Shown: positions 35,110 to 44,675, numbered from the stretch's first letter. The stretch: DNA of 64,000 nucleotides from Gammaproteobacteria bacterium (GCA_026709225.1 JAPOTJ010000032.1:94818-158817), one strand, 5' to 3'. Notes: a model not told the origin generated them from the letters alone. Numbers and translations are program-made.

Positions 35110-35174
35110 GTGTATGCAGGTTCCTCGCTATCCCTATATGATGCGGCGCGTATTGTAGTGGACAGGCACATCAA

Positions 35175-36425
35175 ATGGCCGGCACCGATTTCGACGCCGA
35201 CATGTTCGATCTCAGCATGTCGGAGGAAGCCGCACCTCTGCTCGATGCGGTGAAAAAATTCATCGCTGACGAGGTCGAGCCGATCACCGAGACCTTCTTT
35301 GAGCTTGGTGCACGCCGAGAAGATCGCTGGAGCTACGTTCCCGGCCAGCTTGAGCTCTTGGACGGCGCCAAAACGAAAGCCAAGGAACTCGGTCTCTGGA
35401 ACTTCTTTCTGCCGGATGCCGAGACCGGCGAAGGCCTCAAGAATCTTGATTATGCCTATATCGCCGCCGAGCTTGGCAAGAGTCCGCTCGCGTCCGAGTG
35501 CCTGAACTGCAGTGCGCCTGACACGGGCAATATGGAAGTGATCGAGAGAGTCGGCACGCCCGAGCAAAAGGCGCGTTGGCTCAAACCCCTGCTCAGTGGC
35601 GACATTCGTTCCTGCTATGCCATGACCGAGCCCAATCTCGCGTCATCCGATGCCAAGAACATCGGTGCGCGTGCAGTGTTGGAAAACGGCGAATGGGTGA
35701 TCAATGGGGAAAAATTCTATATCTCAGGGGCTGGCGATCCGCGCTGCAAAATCATGATCTGCATGGTAAAAACGAGCCCGGACGCTGCGCCCAACCGACA
35801 GCAGTCACAGATTCTCGTGCCGATGGACACGCCCGGCGTGAACGTTCTCGGGCCGATGCATGTCTTCGGACACGATGATGCGCCGCATGGCCACATGCAC
35901 ATCAAGCTCGACAATGTGCGCGTGCCGGAGGAGAACATTTTGCTTGGCGAGGGCAGGGGGTTTGAAATCTCGCAGCTTCGCCTCGGGCCGGGGCGCATTC
36001 ATCATTGCATGCGCTCGATCGGTCAAGCCGAACGTGCGCTTGACCTCATGGTGCGCCGCGCCATGTCGCGCGAAGCCTTCGGCAAGCCGCTCATTCAGCT
36101 TGGCAAGAACCTCGAAGTCGTCTCTCGCGCGCGCATCGACATCGAGGCCATGCGCCTGATGGTGCTGCGCGCTGCGCGCGCCATGGATTTGCTCGGCAGC
36201 CGCGAGGCGCGGGTGTGGGTGCATATGGTCAAGGCGATGATTCCCGAGCGCGTCTGCAAGATCATTGACGAAGCGATTCAGATTCACGGCGCGACTGGCG
36301 TGTCGCAATGGACGCCGCTTGCGGACATGTACACCGGACAGCGCACCTTGCGGCTCGCGGACGGACCGGATGAAGTGCACCACCTAGTGGTCGGTCGAAA
36401 TGAGATCGCAAAGTATCAAGGCTAG
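35175..36425 (+). CDS. Acyl-CoA dehydrogenase (third)
   Basis: A 416-residue flavoprotein. Motifs are YAMTEPNLASSDAKNIGARA, NGEKFYISGAGDPRCKIMIC, GPGRIHHCMRSIGQAERALD and QIHGATGVSQWTPLADMYTG. These match the ACAD subgroup related to ACAD10/11-type proteins. The ATG at 35175 directly follows the divergent promoter gap shared with the SDR gene. It overlaps the next gene by 26 bp. Its role is probably fatty-acid or CoA-thioester oxidation. Confidence 0.88.
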   Translation: MAGTDFDADMFDLSMSEEAAPLLDAVKKFIADEVEPITETFFELGARREDRWSYVPGQLELLDGAKTKAKELGLWNFFLPDAETGEGLKNLDYAYIAAELGKSPLASECLNCSAPDTGNMEVIERVGTPEQKARWLKPLLSGDIRSCYAMTEPNLASSDAKNIGARAVLENGEWVINGEKFYISGAGDPRCKIMICMVKTSPDAAPNRQQSQILVPMDTPGVNVLGPMHVFGHDDAPHGHMHIKLDNVRVPEENILLGEGRGFEISQLRLGPGRIHHCMRSIGQAERALDLMVRRAMSREAFGKPLIQLGKNLEVVSRARIDIEAMRLMVLRAARAMDLLGSREARVWVHMVKAMIPERVCKIIDEAIQIHGATGVSQWTPLADMYTGQRTLRLADGPDEVHHLVVGRNEIAKYQG

Positions 36426-37143
36426 CCTTGATGCGCTCACCGAGACGCTCGCGCAAGACTCAGCCGCCCTTCGCTTTGCGCCGCCGGTCGAGCATGTGTA
36501 TCGGCCGCTTGAATATGCCCGTGAAGCGCACTCTCGTTATGTCGCCAAATATGCGGGGCTTGGTGCAAGGGTATTGCTGCTCGGCATGAACCCTGGTCCG
36601 TTCGGCATGTGCCAGACGGGCATTCCCTTTGGCGATGTTGTGCTGGTGCGCGATTGGCTTGAGATTGACCGAGGTGCGACCAAACCGTGCGCGGAGCATC
36701 CGGCACGCCCGATACTTGGGTTCGACAGCACACGGCGGGAGGTCAGCGGTACACGGCTCTGGGGCTGGGCGAGGGGTAGGTTCGGCGCACCAGAGCATTT
36801 TTTTCGCCAATTTTTTGTGTGGAACTATTGTCCGCTCGCGTTTCTTGAAGGCAGTGGGCGCAATCGGACGCCGGACAAGCTTCCCAGAAGTGAACGCGAG
36901 GCATTGTTTGACGTGTGCGATGATGCCCTGCGTGCGGTCGTGGAATCGCTTGGCGTTCGGCTTGTAGTCGGCGTTGGTCGCTTCGCTTCGCACAGGGCGC
37001 GGGCTGCCAGCCTTGGAGTGGATGTCGAGATTGGCGATGCCCCGCATCCGAGCCCGGCAAGCCCAGCCGCCAACCGCGACTGGGCGGGCATGTTTGAAGC
37101 GGCGCTCGCTCAAGCTGGTGTCATGCTGCCCGCACAGTCTTGA
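36400..37143 (+). CDS. SMUG1-like single-strand-selective uracil-DNA glycosylase
   Basis: A 247-residue protein. The signature is LLGMNPGPFGMCQTGIPFGD, then GTRLWGWARG, WNYCPLAFLEGSGRN, and the C-terminal motif APHPSPASPAANRDWAGMF (written in the protein as DAPHPSPASPAANRDW). This fits SMUG-type uracil glycosylases that remove uracil and oxidised pyrimidines from DNA. The catalytic residues lie in the first and last motifs. The ATG at 36400 overlaps the upstream gene by 26 bp. Some bacteria use SMUG in place of Ung. Confidence 0.85.
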   Translation: MRSQSIKASLDALTETLAQDSAALRFAPPVEHVYRPLEYAREAHSRYVAKYAGLGARVLLLGMNPGPFGMCQTGIPFGDVVLVRDWLEIDRGATKPCAEHPARPILGFDSTRREVSGTRLWGWARGRFGAPEHFFRQFFVWNYCPLAFLEGSGRNRTPDKLPRSEREALFDVCDDALRAVVESLGVRLVVGVGRFASHRARAASLGVDVEIGDAPHPSPASPAANRDWAGMFEAALAQAGVMLPAQS

Positions 37144-37150
37144 CGGAACA

Positions 37151-39574
37151 CTAGTCGTCGCTATTTAGCTCCGCACGCATATCAGACATGAGGTCGCGCA
37201 CCGGCTCGTCGGGGCGCAAGAGCTTATGGCGCATCGACACCGACGCACCTGAATAGCGATTATTCGCGCGGTTGGTGTCCGCAGTCTGGTGAAGCGCGTC
37301 GAGTTCGATGGACGCGAGCGGTTCGTCCAGAACCAGCAGTTTGGTCGTCTTCTCGGAGTTGTAGCGCCAAATTTCTGCTGGAATCATGCGCTCTTCAACG
37401 CGCCCGTCCTTGAACACGAGTCTGAGTGGCAGCGGCGAGACGAGGCCGCCAAGGTTGGCGAAATCGACGAAGTAGAGCCACTGACCGTCCGACACCGCCT
37501 TCTCCAAGACCTCGCGTTCCCAGAATTTGAGCGACTTGACAAAGTTGGCGTAGTCGTTGCGGTCCTTGTTGCTGACTGTGAAGGAGCCGTGCTCGTTGTA
37601 GAAGTCTTCGAGTCCAGAGACGCGCTCCACACGTGTCGTCACGCCATCCTCGCGGTTGCGGACCTCGCCAATTGGGTCGGGCCAAGTAGCGCCTTGCAGG
37701 CTCTCCAGAATGGGAAATTCAATATCCGGATCAAAGCTTGAGATTTGTGCTTCGCGCACGTCTGTGATGCCAATATCCACATGGTCGGTTGAGAAGAACC
37801 AGCCCCGCCAGAACCAGTCAAGGTCGCGCCCGGCCGCATCTTCCATGGTGCGGAAGAAGTCGCCGGGCGTGGGGCGCTTGAACATCCAGCGCCTGGCATA
37901 GGTACGAAAAGCATCGTCGAAGACCTCGCGACCAAGTACGCTCTCGCGCAGCACTGTCAGCGCGGCGGTCACTTTCCAATAGGCGTTCGGGCCGATCAGC
38001 AGTATCGAGTCCGGGTTCGTCATGATCGGCACCTGCGCATCGCTCGTCATGTAATCGCCAATGCGGTCGAGAATGCCTCTTGAGTCCTGTCCGCGGTAGA
38101 AGCTTGGCTCCCATTGCAGGTTGGCGAGCCGGTTCACGAAGCTATTGATGCCTTCGTCCATCCATCCCCAATCACGCTCGTCGGAGTTGACGATCATCGG
38201 GAAATAGATGTGCCCAATCTCATGAATGATGACCGAGATCAGCGCGCGCTTCGTGGAACGGGCGTAGCTTGGCTCGGATAGCGCATCCGAGTCGCTGTCG
38301 TCACCGTCAGGCTGTGTTGGTCGGAACCCGTTGAAGGTAATCATCGGATACTCCATGCCGCCGGAGCTCCATGTGTTCACCGATTGCGCCGTCGGGTAGG
38401 GGTAGTCGAAGGTGAAGCGCGAGAATACTTCGAGCGCGTGCGCGACCGAATGGCTTGAATACTGCGACCACAAGGGCTCGGCCTCATTCGGGTAGAAGGA
38501 CATGACAAGCACTTCCGGCATGACCTCGCCGCCTTGGACATGGCGCATGCCATCCCAAATAAACTTGCGCGAACTCGCCCAGGCGAAGTCACGGACATTC
38601 TCTGCCTTGAATCGCCAGGTGCGTTCGCTAGTCTCGGGATTCGACTCCTTGGCGAGGGCTTCTTCGGGCGTCACAATGAATCGCGGCGCATCGGAGGTGC
38701 GCGCTTCCTCAAGGCGTTCGCGCTGTAGCACGGTCAAGGCGTCGCCGGGATTGACCAAGATGCCCGTCGCGGCCACCACATGGTCTGATGGTACGGTGAT
38801 GCTGACATCATAGTCACCGAATTCGAGCGCAAATTCGCCCCGGCCAAGATAGGCGCGGTGCCGCCATCCGCCGTAGTCGGTGTAGGCGGCCATTCTGGGG
38901 AACCACTGCGCGAGAAAAAAGCTCAAGGTATCCGAGTCCGGGAAGTATTCATAGCCGCCGCGCGAGCGCACAGCGTCTCGTTCGAGGATATTGAATTGCC
39001 ATGCGATGCTGAAAGTGAAGGTGTGCGCGGGTGCCAGCGGCTCCGGCAGTTCAATGCGCAGCATGGTGTCGTGAACCCTCGCGTTCAGGGTGTTGCCGTC
39101 GGCATCCGTCACCGCGCCAAGCTGATGGCCGTGCTCGCCCTCGGCAACGGCTTGCAGGCTGCGCATGCGGCTGAAAGTGAGGGTGGCTTCGGTGGTGATG
39201 AGGGACTGCCGCGACAGCGATTCAGGCTTGAACCGATTTTGGTCGAGTTGCACCCAGAGATATTCGAGCGTATCGGGCGAGTTGTTGTGGTAAGTAATGG
39301 TGGCGCTCGCTTCGAGGCGCTTGGCGGGTTCGTCAAGGCGCACTTCGATCAGGTAGTCCGCAGCCTGTTGCCAGTATTTCGGTCCGGGCGCCCCTGCGGC
39401 GTTGCGGTAGACGTTTGGGGAAGAGATGAGGTCGTCGATTTGTCGGAAGGCATCGACATTCTGCGTGAGATCAGCCGTTGGCGGTGTCTGAGCGTGCGCG
39501 CTGCTCGCGACGAAGCAGGCCACGAAACAAGCGAGCAAACAGGTGAGCGCAGAAAGGGAGCTACAAGCTCTCAT
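37151..39574 (-). CDS. M1-family (aminopeptidase N-like) metallopeptidase, exported
   Basis: An 807-residue protein with a signal peptide (LTCLLACFVACFVASSAHA). The gluzincin site is IIHEIGHIYFP (HExxH) followed after about 18 residues by WMDEGINSFVN with the third zinc ligand Glu. Preceding it is WSSGGMEYPMITFNG, the equivalent of the GAMEN loop. The rest fits an M1 fold with an N-terminal beta domain. It likely cleaves peptides in the periplasm or at the cell surface. Confidence 0.9.
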   Translation of the reverse strand: MRACSSLSALTCLLACFVACFVASSAHAQTPPTADLTQNVDAFRQIDDLISSPNVYRNAAGAPGPKYWQQAADYLIEVRLDEPAKRLEASATITYHNNSPDTLEYLWVQLDQNRFKPESLSRQSLITTEATLTFSRMRSLQAVAEGEHGHQLGAVTDADGNTLNARVHDTMLRIELPEPLAPAHTFTFSIAWQFNILERDAVRSRGGYEYFPDSDTLSFFLAQWFPRMAAYTDYGGWRHRAYLGRGEFALEFGDYDVSITVPSDHVVAATGILVNPGDALTVLQRERLEEARTSDAPRFIVTPEEALAKESNPETSERTWRFKAENVRDFAWASSRKFIWDGMRHVQGGEVMPEVLVMSFYPNEAEPLWSQYSSHSVAHALEVFSRFTFDYPYPTAQSVNTWSSGGMEYPMITFNGFRPTQPDGDDSDSDALSEPSYARSTKRALISVIIHEIGHIYFPMIVNSDERDWGWMDEGINSFVNRLANLQWEPSFYRGQDSRGILDRIGDYMTSDAQVPIMTNPDSILLIGPNAYWKVTAALTVLRESVLGREVFDDAFRTYARRWMFKRPTPGDFFRTMEDAAGRDLDWFWRGWFFSTDHVDIGITDVREAQISSFDPDIEFPILESLQGATWPDPIGEVRNREDGVTTRVERVSGLEDFYNEHGSFTVSNKDRNDYANFVKSLKFWEREVLEKAVSDGQWLYFVDFANLGGLVSPLPLRLVFKDGRVEERMIPAEIWRYNSEKTTKLLVLDEPLASIELDALHQTADTNRANNRYSGASVSMRHKLLRPDEPVRDLMSDMRAELNSDD

Positions 39575-39675
39575 ATCACATCCAAAAACGGAGAAAGAGG
39601 GCGGAGGCGAGCCTCCCCCTCTACCGTGTGATGTATCGCTGACGGACTGAGCCGGCAGACTGAAGTGCCGGAGGG

Positions 39676-39987
39676 TTACTCCGAAGCCTCTTCGGTTGCC
39701 ATGTCGTCCATTTCAGACATGTCGTCCATGTCGCCCATGTCGCCCATGTCGCCCATGTCGTCTGCCATGTCTTCCGACATGTCGTCAGCCATGCCGTCGG
39801 CCATGCCGTCGGCAGGCATCGCAGGTTCCATAGGCATTGCCTCGGTCATGTCCTCAGCCGGTGCCATGTCTTCCATTGGCATGGTATCTGCTGGGGCATC
39901 TTCCCCGCCGGAATCGCCAGCAGGCGCACAGCCGCTTATGCCGATGACAAACAGACTGCCGAGCAGTATGCGAATAAAAGGACTCAT
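39676..39987 (-). CDS. Lipoprotein with Met/Asp-rich tandem repeats
   Basis: A 103-residue lipoprotein. The lipobox is GISGC (Cys near residue 20). After it, almost every residue is D, E, M, A or G, with repeats such as GDMGDMGDMDDM encoded by a near-perfect tandem of a nine-base unit around 39730-39760. High Met and Asp content suggests weak metal (copper or calcium) binding, but this is speculation. The repeat array is prone to length change. Confidence 0.7.
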   Translation of the reverse strand: MSPFIRILLGSLFVIGISGCAPAGDSGGEDAPADTMPMEDMAPAEDMTEAMPMEPAMPADGMADGMADDMSEDMADDMGDMGDMGDMDDMSEMDDMATEEASE

Positions 39988-40188
39988 TGAATCTCCTTCA
40001 TGTTTTGACAGGAATATGGTCTATCTGCATGGTCGACTTGCATGGTTTGTTTGCATGACATACATGTACTTCAAAGCGCATTTCAACCGCGCACACCAAA
40101 CGCAGTGCATACAATACTCTTAATTGGGTAGGGATTCAACGAAGAAAAGGCTTCCGCATCGTGCCCAAGCCTCAAGACACTGCAATTT

Positions 40189-40611
40189 CTATTTGATGCC
40201 TGGATACAGCTTCTGTTCAAACTTGACTTCATGCGACCGCCCGTTCGGCATCTGCACGTGCAGTGCAAAGCGCATTTGCTCCTCGGTGTGTTTTACGGCG
40301 GCGATCGCGTAGTGCGCTTCACCTTCGCGAATCGCGTTGAAGGACAGCGTCTGAACCATGCCAAGCAAATTCGTTGCGCTGCCGGTGATCTTGGCTACGA
40401 CTGACGCGCCATCGGCATCAAGGATTGATATCGTCAAGATCGATTCATCGTACGCACGGACAATGCCATAGGCCTGTGCAACTTGCCGGTCAAGGCTCAA
40501 GGTGTCAAGGATCATGTAATGGGCCTGGTAGCCCCCGACCTCAATGAACTGTTCGCACCGGGCCTCGCTTGTGAACAATGCACATAACATCAAAACCAGA
40601 AAACGCTTCAT
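40189..40611 (-). CDS. DUF4426 exported protein
   Basis: A 140-residue protein with a signal peptide (MKRFLVLMLCALFTSEARC). The mature part (IEVGGYQAHYMILDTLSLDR, VAQAYGIVRAYDESILTISI, LVMVQTL-like middle, QKLYPG end) fits DUF4426. The gene sits directly after metW, and the stop of metW overlaps its start by ATGA, the arrangement seen in many gammaproteobacteria. Function unknown. Confidence 0.8.
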   Translation of the reverse strand: MKRFLVLMLCALFTSEARCEQFIEVGGYQAHYMILDTLSLDRQVAQAYGIVRAYDESILTISILDADGASVVAKITGSATNLLGMVQTLSFNAIREGEAHYAIAAVKHTEEQMRFALHVQMPNGRSHEVKFEQKLYPGIK

Positions 40612-41201
40612 GCGCGGCCAATCCGGTAGTAGGCCGTTGTGCCAAAGAGGTTCGGCAGTCTGTTGATCAGCCAGTTGTTGTTGTAGACATTGTTCACCAC
40701 GAATCGTTCACGGATGGGGATGCCCCTGTCGCGGCAGAATTGTTCAAAGTCGCGAAACGTGCACATGTGGGTATTCGGTGTGTCGTACCACTGATTCGGC
40801 AAGTGTCCCGTTACCGGCATGCGGCCCTGCAGGGCGATTTGCAGGCGGCAGGCAAGATGGCCGAAATTTGGGAAGGTGACGATCGCCTCGCGTCCGACGC
40901 GCAGCATTTCGTCTATCGCTTTGTCGGGGCGCTTGACCGCTTGCAGCGTTTCGGTCATCACCACAAAATCAAAGCTGTCATCGGAGAAATTAGCAAGCCC
41001 CTCATCAAGGTCTTGTTCTATGACGTTGACGCCTTTCGCCACGCATTCGAGGATGTGCTCGCGGTCAATCTCAAGTCCGTAGCCGTTGACCGATTTGTCT
41101 GCCTGCAAGTGGAACAGCAGCGCGCCAGAGCCGCAGCCGAGATCGAGCACTCGTGATTCGGGGGCGATCAGCTCGCTGATAATTTCAAGGTCCGGTCGCA
41201 T
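40608..41201 (-). CDS. metW: MetW, SAM-dependent methyltransferase-like partner of MetX
   Basis: A 197-residue protein starting MRPDLEIISELIAPESRVLD. The SAM motif is LDLGCGSGALLFHL, followed by GLEIDREHI and FDFVVMTETLQAV; LPNQWYDTPNTHMCTFRDFE is specific to MetW. It follows metX on the same strand with 7 bp between them. In gammaproteobacteria MetX needs MetW for homoserine acylation activity. The ATG at 41201 is preferred over an upstream extension. Confidence 0.9.
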   Translation of the reverse strand: MRPDLEIISELIAPESRVLDLGCGSGALLFHLQADKSVNGYGLEIDREHILECVAKGVNVIEQDLDEGLANFSDDSFDFVVMTETLQAVKRPDKAIDEMLRVGREAIVTFPNFGHLACRLQIALQGRMPVTGHLPNQWYDTPNTHMCTFRDFEQFCRDRGIPIRERFVVNNVYNNNWLINRLPNLFGTTAYYRIGRA

Positions 41202-41208
41202 ACGTCTC

Positions 41209-42366
41209 TCACCCACAGCCCAACGCCACACGATCCATATAGGCTCGAAAAAGCCGGTGGTAGGCTGCCGGCTCCTGCAAGAGAAACGCATCGTGTCCGT
41301 GCTCGGTTTCGATCACCGCGCTTACAACGCCCTTGTTCGCTGCGACCAAGGCATCGACGATTTCCTTGGAACGCTCAGGCGAGAATCGCCAGTCCGAACT
41401 GAACGCCAGAATCAAGAAATGGCAGGTCGCGTCCTTGAAGGCGTGCGCCAACTCGCCGCCGTGCTTGGCGCGAAGATCAAAGAGGTCAAGCACGCGCGTG
41501 ATGTTGACATACGAGTTGGCATCAAATTTGCCGGCAAAGTTTCTGCCCTGATAATGAAGGTAGCTCTCGACTTCAAACTCGAGCGAGCCTCGGCCTGACA
41601 AATCGCCGCGCCTGATTTCGCGGCCAAAGCGCTGTCCGAGGCCGAAGCCAGAAAGATAGGTCACATGGCCGAGCATTCGGGCGAGCATCAGCCCGCGTTC
41701 CGGAATCTTGCCAGCTTCAAGAAAGCCCCCATCCAAGTAGTCCGGATCAGTTTGGATGGCGTGACGTGCGATCTCGTTGAACGCGATGTTCTGCGCCGAC
41801 AGCCAAGGCGCTGAAGCGATTGCCACCGCGTGTCCGATGCGATCAGGATATTCGATTGCCCAGTAAAGCGCCTGCATCCCGCCGAGGCTGCCACCAATGA
41901 CCGCCGCGAAGCGCTCGATACCGAGCAAGTCGGCGAGCGCCGCTTGGCTGGCTACCCAGTCTTCAACGGTGACTTGTGGGAATTCAGCACCCCACGCCTT
42001 GCCAGTTTCGGGATTGATGGCATTGGGGCCGGTGCTGCCGTGGCAGCCACCGATATTGTTTGGCGACACCACGAAGAAGCGATTGGTGTCGATGGTCTTG
42101 CCGGGGCCGATCGCCGTTTCCCACCAGCCGGGGCGCGTTTCGCCAGCGTGATAGCCCGCCGCATGATGATTGCCGGAAAGCGCGTGACACACCAGCACCG
42201 CATTGCTCTTTGAGCGGTTCAGTTCACCGTAGGTCTCGTAGACCAATTCATAGCCCGGTAGTCGACTACCCGACTTGAGCACGAAGGGCACATCCCACAC
42301 CGCACGCTGCGGTACAACCCGCCCCACCGAATCCTGCGGATATTCCGCTTCTCTTGTGGTTGCCAT
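41209..42366 (-). CDS. metX: Homoserine O-acyltransferase, MetX family
   Basis: A 385-residue alpha/beta hydrolase. Key motifs are [17 protein letters not shown], the nucleophile elbow [20 protein letters not shown] with its Ser, and the C-terminal [12 protein letters not shown] holding the His; the Asp lies in FSSDWRFSP. It makes O-acetyl- or O-succinylhomoserine for methionine synthesis; a succinyl donor is more usual in this class of proteobacteria but the choice is not settled here. The pairing with metW is conserved. Confidence 0.93.
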   Translation of the reverse strand: MATTREAEYPQDSVGRVVPQRAVWDVPFVLKSGSRLPGYELVYETYGELNRSKSNAVLVCHALSGNHHAAGYHAGETRPGWWETAIGPGKTIDTNRFFVVSPNNIGGCHGSTGPNAINPETGKAWGAEFPQVTVEDWVASQAALADLLGIERFAAVIGGSLGGMQALYWAIEYPDRIGHAVAIASAPWLSAQNIAFNEIARHAIQTDPDYLDGGFLEAGKIPERGLMLARMLGHVTYLSGFGLGQRFGREIRRGDLSGRGSLEFEVESYLHYQGRNFAGKFDANSYVNITRVLDLFDLRAKHGGELAHAFKDATCHFLILAFSSDWRFSPERSKEIVDALVAANKGVVSAVIETEHGHDAFLLQEPAAYHRLFRAYMDRVALGCG

Positions 42367-42372
42367 GCAAAT

Positions 42373-42924
42373 TTACAAACCGACGAGCGCGCCAAGCCAC
42401 GGCAGCAGGTTGCCGCGCACGATCATCAACGCGAACAGCACTACCAGCACGGAAAAATCAAGCCCGCCCACCGGTTGGATGATGCGTCTCACCGGCGATA
42501 GCAAGGGTTCGGTCACTTGTCGCAGGATCACGGCACCGGGATGACTGCTCACAGGCGCGACAAAGCTGAGGACAACGACGGCAATCAACGCGAAAAAGAA
42601 CAGATTGGCGAACAGCGCCAGCGATTGCACAAGTCCGCCGAGCAAGAGCACCACAATGGCCGGTTCGTGGAACAACGCAACCTTTGCAGTTTGCAGCAGC
42701 CAGACGCCCACAATCGACGCGAGGTCGATACGTCCTTGCGAAGGCAGAACGATGCGCAGCGGTGCGAGCACGGGATCGGTGGCTTTGATGACGTGCTGGG
42801 CAACGGTGTTGTAGCCGTCAACGCCCGCGGCCTGTAGAAGAAAGCGAACAGCTGCGAGCAGCGCAGCGAGATCAAGCGCTAGGCCAGCGATGATCGACAA
42901 GCCATCAAACATCGAGTTATCCAT
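42373..42924 (-). CDS. yggT: YggT family integral membrane protein
   Basis: A 183-residue protein with two YggT units, each of two membrane helices (LLLGGLVQSLALFANLFFFA in the first half of the second unit) and the loop pattern ATDPVLAPLRIVLP and TEPLLSPVRRIIQP. The ATG at 42924 follows a TAGGAG ten bases upstream. It lies between proC and metX as in most gammaproteobacteria. Role uncertain; osmotic or cell-division related in some bacteria. Confidence 0.9.
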   Translation of the reverse strand: MDNSMFDGLSIIAGLALDLAALLAAVRFLLQAAGVDGYNTVAQHVIKATDPVLAPLRIVLPSQGRIDLASIVGVWLLQTAKVALFHEPAIVVLLLGGLVQSLALFANLFFFALIAVVVLSFVAPVSSHPGAVILRQVTEPLLSPVRRIIQPVGGLDFSVLVVLFALMIVRGNLLPWLGALVGL

Positions 42925-42929
42925 CGAAT

Positions 42930-43757
42930 TTAAGCTCCTAATTCCAAGGATCGTTGCCACGAAGATTGAATGCCCTTCGTCAAGGCCTCACGTGCGCCCT
43001 CGCGCTCGAAAGTTGTCACTGCGGCTTCTGTGGTGCCATTCGGCGATGTCACCATGCGTCGCAGCTCCGCAAAATCGGTGTCGGACCGCTGCACCATCAG
43101 TCCGGCGCCATAGGCGGTGGCCGCCACGAGACGCCGCGCCGCGTGCGTGCCTATGCCGAGCGCTTCGGCCTGCGATTGCATCACTTCCATCAAATAGAAG
43201 AAATAGGCAGGACCGGAACCAGAGACTGCGGTGACAGCGTCGATCAGCGCTTCGTCATCGAACCATTCGGTATCGCCGACAACAGCAAGCGTTTCCTCCG
43301 CGAGGCGGCGCTGTCCAGCATTCACGTGAGCGTTCGCAAACAGTCCGGCGGCGCCGGCTCGATAGAGCGCGGGCACATTGGGCATGGCGCGCACGATCGC
43401 CGATTCAAAGCCCAGCATACGCGCGATCGCGCTGCTTGACACGCCAGCTACCACGCTGACGATCAGCTGCTCGGCGCTGAGGTGCTCGCGAAGCCCGCAG
43501 ACCACTTGCTCCATCACTTGCGGCTTGACCGCGAACAGCACCATTTCGGTGTGGGCGAGCCGCGCATCGGCTTCGCGGGCGCACGCAACGCCGCGTGCGG
43601 AGAACGCTTGGCGCTTATCTCCATCAGGATCGATGAGCAGCAATTTTTCTGGGGACGCGCCGCTATCGAGCAGCCCAGCGTCAAGCAAACCAGAAAGGAT
43701 GCTTCCGCCCATGTTGCCGCCGCCGACGAAAGCAATGCGAAATTCGGATTGAGTCAT
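42930..43757 (-). CDS. proC: Pyrroline-5-carboxylate reductase
   Basis: A 275-residue protein starting MTQSEFRIAFVGGGNMGGSI, the nucleotide-binding motif. VKPQVMEQVV and the conserved IVRAMPNVPALYRAGAAGLF and VSGSGPAYFFYLMEVM follow, with MVTSPNGTTEAAVTTFE near the end. It makes proline from pyrroline-5-carboxylate using NAD(P)H. It lies upstream of yggT with five bases between them. Confidence 0.93.
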   Translation of the reverse strand: MTQSEFRIAFVGGGNMGGSILSGLLDAGLLDSGASPEKLLLIDPDGDKRQAFSARGVACAREADARLAHTEMVLFAVKPQVMEQVVCGLREHLSAEQLIVSVVAGVSSSAIARMLGFESAIVRAMPNVPALYRAGAAGLFANAHVNAGQRRLAEETLAVVGDTEWFDDEALIDAVTAVSGSGPAYFFYLMEVMQSQAEALGIGTHAARRLVAATAYGAGLMVQRSDTDFAELRRMVTSPNGTTEAAVTTFEREGAREALTKGIQSSWQRSLELGA

Positions 43758-43810
43758 GGACGTAAGGTTGCGCCGGACCATTGAAACGAACTCACAATTC
43801 TAACCTGCAC

Positions 43811-43892
43811 GATGGAGCACTAGCAGCCTGCGCCGTTAGGAAGTTGCGTAAGCGGATTTGCAGCCGCGAATTCCTACGGCGCAGGCTGCTAG
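43811..43892. repeat. CTAG-bordered inverted-repeat element, 73 bp, with a solo end of another element
   Basis: CTAGCAGCCTGCGCC at 43820 and its inverse ending at 43892 frame a 73-bp element that shares the interior AATTCGCGGCTGCAAATCCG with the element at 2381-2547. Just before it, GATGGAGCACTAG at 43811-43823 equals the right end of the element at 63748-63952. CTAG is shared between them, as if one inserted into the other's target. Confidence 0.65.
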
Positions 43893-43956
43893 ACAGTATG
43901 TATTGACCTTGCCTACCGGCCTGTGGCGGTAGGCAAGGTCAATACATACTGTCTAG
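43889..43956. repeat. Perfect 68-bp palindrome with 30-bp arms, CTAG ends
   Basis: CTAGACAGTATGTATTGACC continues to TTGCCTACCG, then an 8-base loop GCCTGTGG, then the exact inverse ending TACTGTCTAG. It shares its first CTAG with the previous element, and its last CTAG supplies the TAG stop codon of yggS. A transcript here would fold into a very stable hairpin, so it may also end transcription between yggS and proC. No protein is encoded. Confidence 0.85.
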
Positions 43957-44627
43957 GTGCGCGGCCCGAAGATTGCTGTGCCAATCCGCACACAATTGCT
44001 GCCAGCTTCCAGCGCGATCGCATAGTCGCCACTCATGCCCATGGAAAGCGTGTCCCAGCTGTCAGGGTCGGAGACGCCGCCCTTGGCGGCATCGAAAATG
44101 CCCTTGGCTTCTGCGAACACTCGCTGCAACGCTTGTTCGTCCTTGCCCGGCGCGGGCATCAGCATGAGGCCGCGAAGGTGAAGATTCGGGAGGGATTCGA
44201 CATCACAAATCAAGGCGTCAAGTTTGTTCGCCTGCACGCCGTAGCGCCGATCATCCGCTTCCAGGTCGAGCTGAATGCAGACATTGATTGGCTCGCCGTG
44301 GCGAAACCGGTTGAGGCCATGTGCGACTTTCGCCCGGTCCAATGTGTGAATCCACTGAAAATGCTGTGCGAGATCTCGCACCTTGTTGCTCTGAATGCGT
44401 CCGATAAAGTGCCAGTTGACTTTAATATCTCTTGTGGCTGCGATTTTCGGTAGCGCGTCCTGAACATAGTTTTCACCGAAATCTTGAATGCCTGCGGCTG
44501 CTGCGCAACGTATTTCTTCAATGCTTCTGGTCTTTGAGACTGCGATGAGCCTTGGCGCGTCATGCAACCGGGCACGGTTTTCAAGGAGTTGTGCTCGAAT
44601 CTCACCGATACGTGCCGCGATGTTCAC
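43953..44627 (-). CDS. yggS: YggS, PLP-binding PLP-homeostasis protein
   Basis: A 224-residue TIM-barrel protein. The PLP Lys is in LIAVSKTRSIEEI; GENYVQDALPKIAA, WHFIGRIQSNKVRDLAQHF, LMLMPAPGKDEQAL and TLSMGMSGDYAIALEAGSNC with GTAIFG are family marks. It keeps vitamin B6 and amino-acid pools balanced. It diverges from pilT, a conserved pair. Its stop codon lies inside the CTAG of the 68-bp palindrome. Confidence 0.93.
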   Translation of the reverse strand: MNIAARIGEIRAQLLENRARLHDAPRLIAVSKTRSIEEIRCAAAAGIQDFGENYVQDALPKIAATRDIKVNWHFIGRIQSNKVRDLAQHFQWIHTLDRAKVAHGLNRFRHGEPINVCIQLDLEADDRRYGVQANKLDALICDVESLPNLHLRGLMLMPAPGKDEQALQRVFAEAKGIFDAAKGGVSDPDSWDTLSMGMSGDYAIALEAGSNCVRIGTAIFGPRT

Positions 44628-44675
44628 AATGCTGACCGCACTCGCTTACGGATGGCCGGAGATTCTAAACCAGAG

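Noticed and set aside
44562..44675. Upstream extension of pilT
   Set aside because: Adds 38 residues without similarity and overlaps the yggS promoter; the ATG at 44676 gives normal PilT length.
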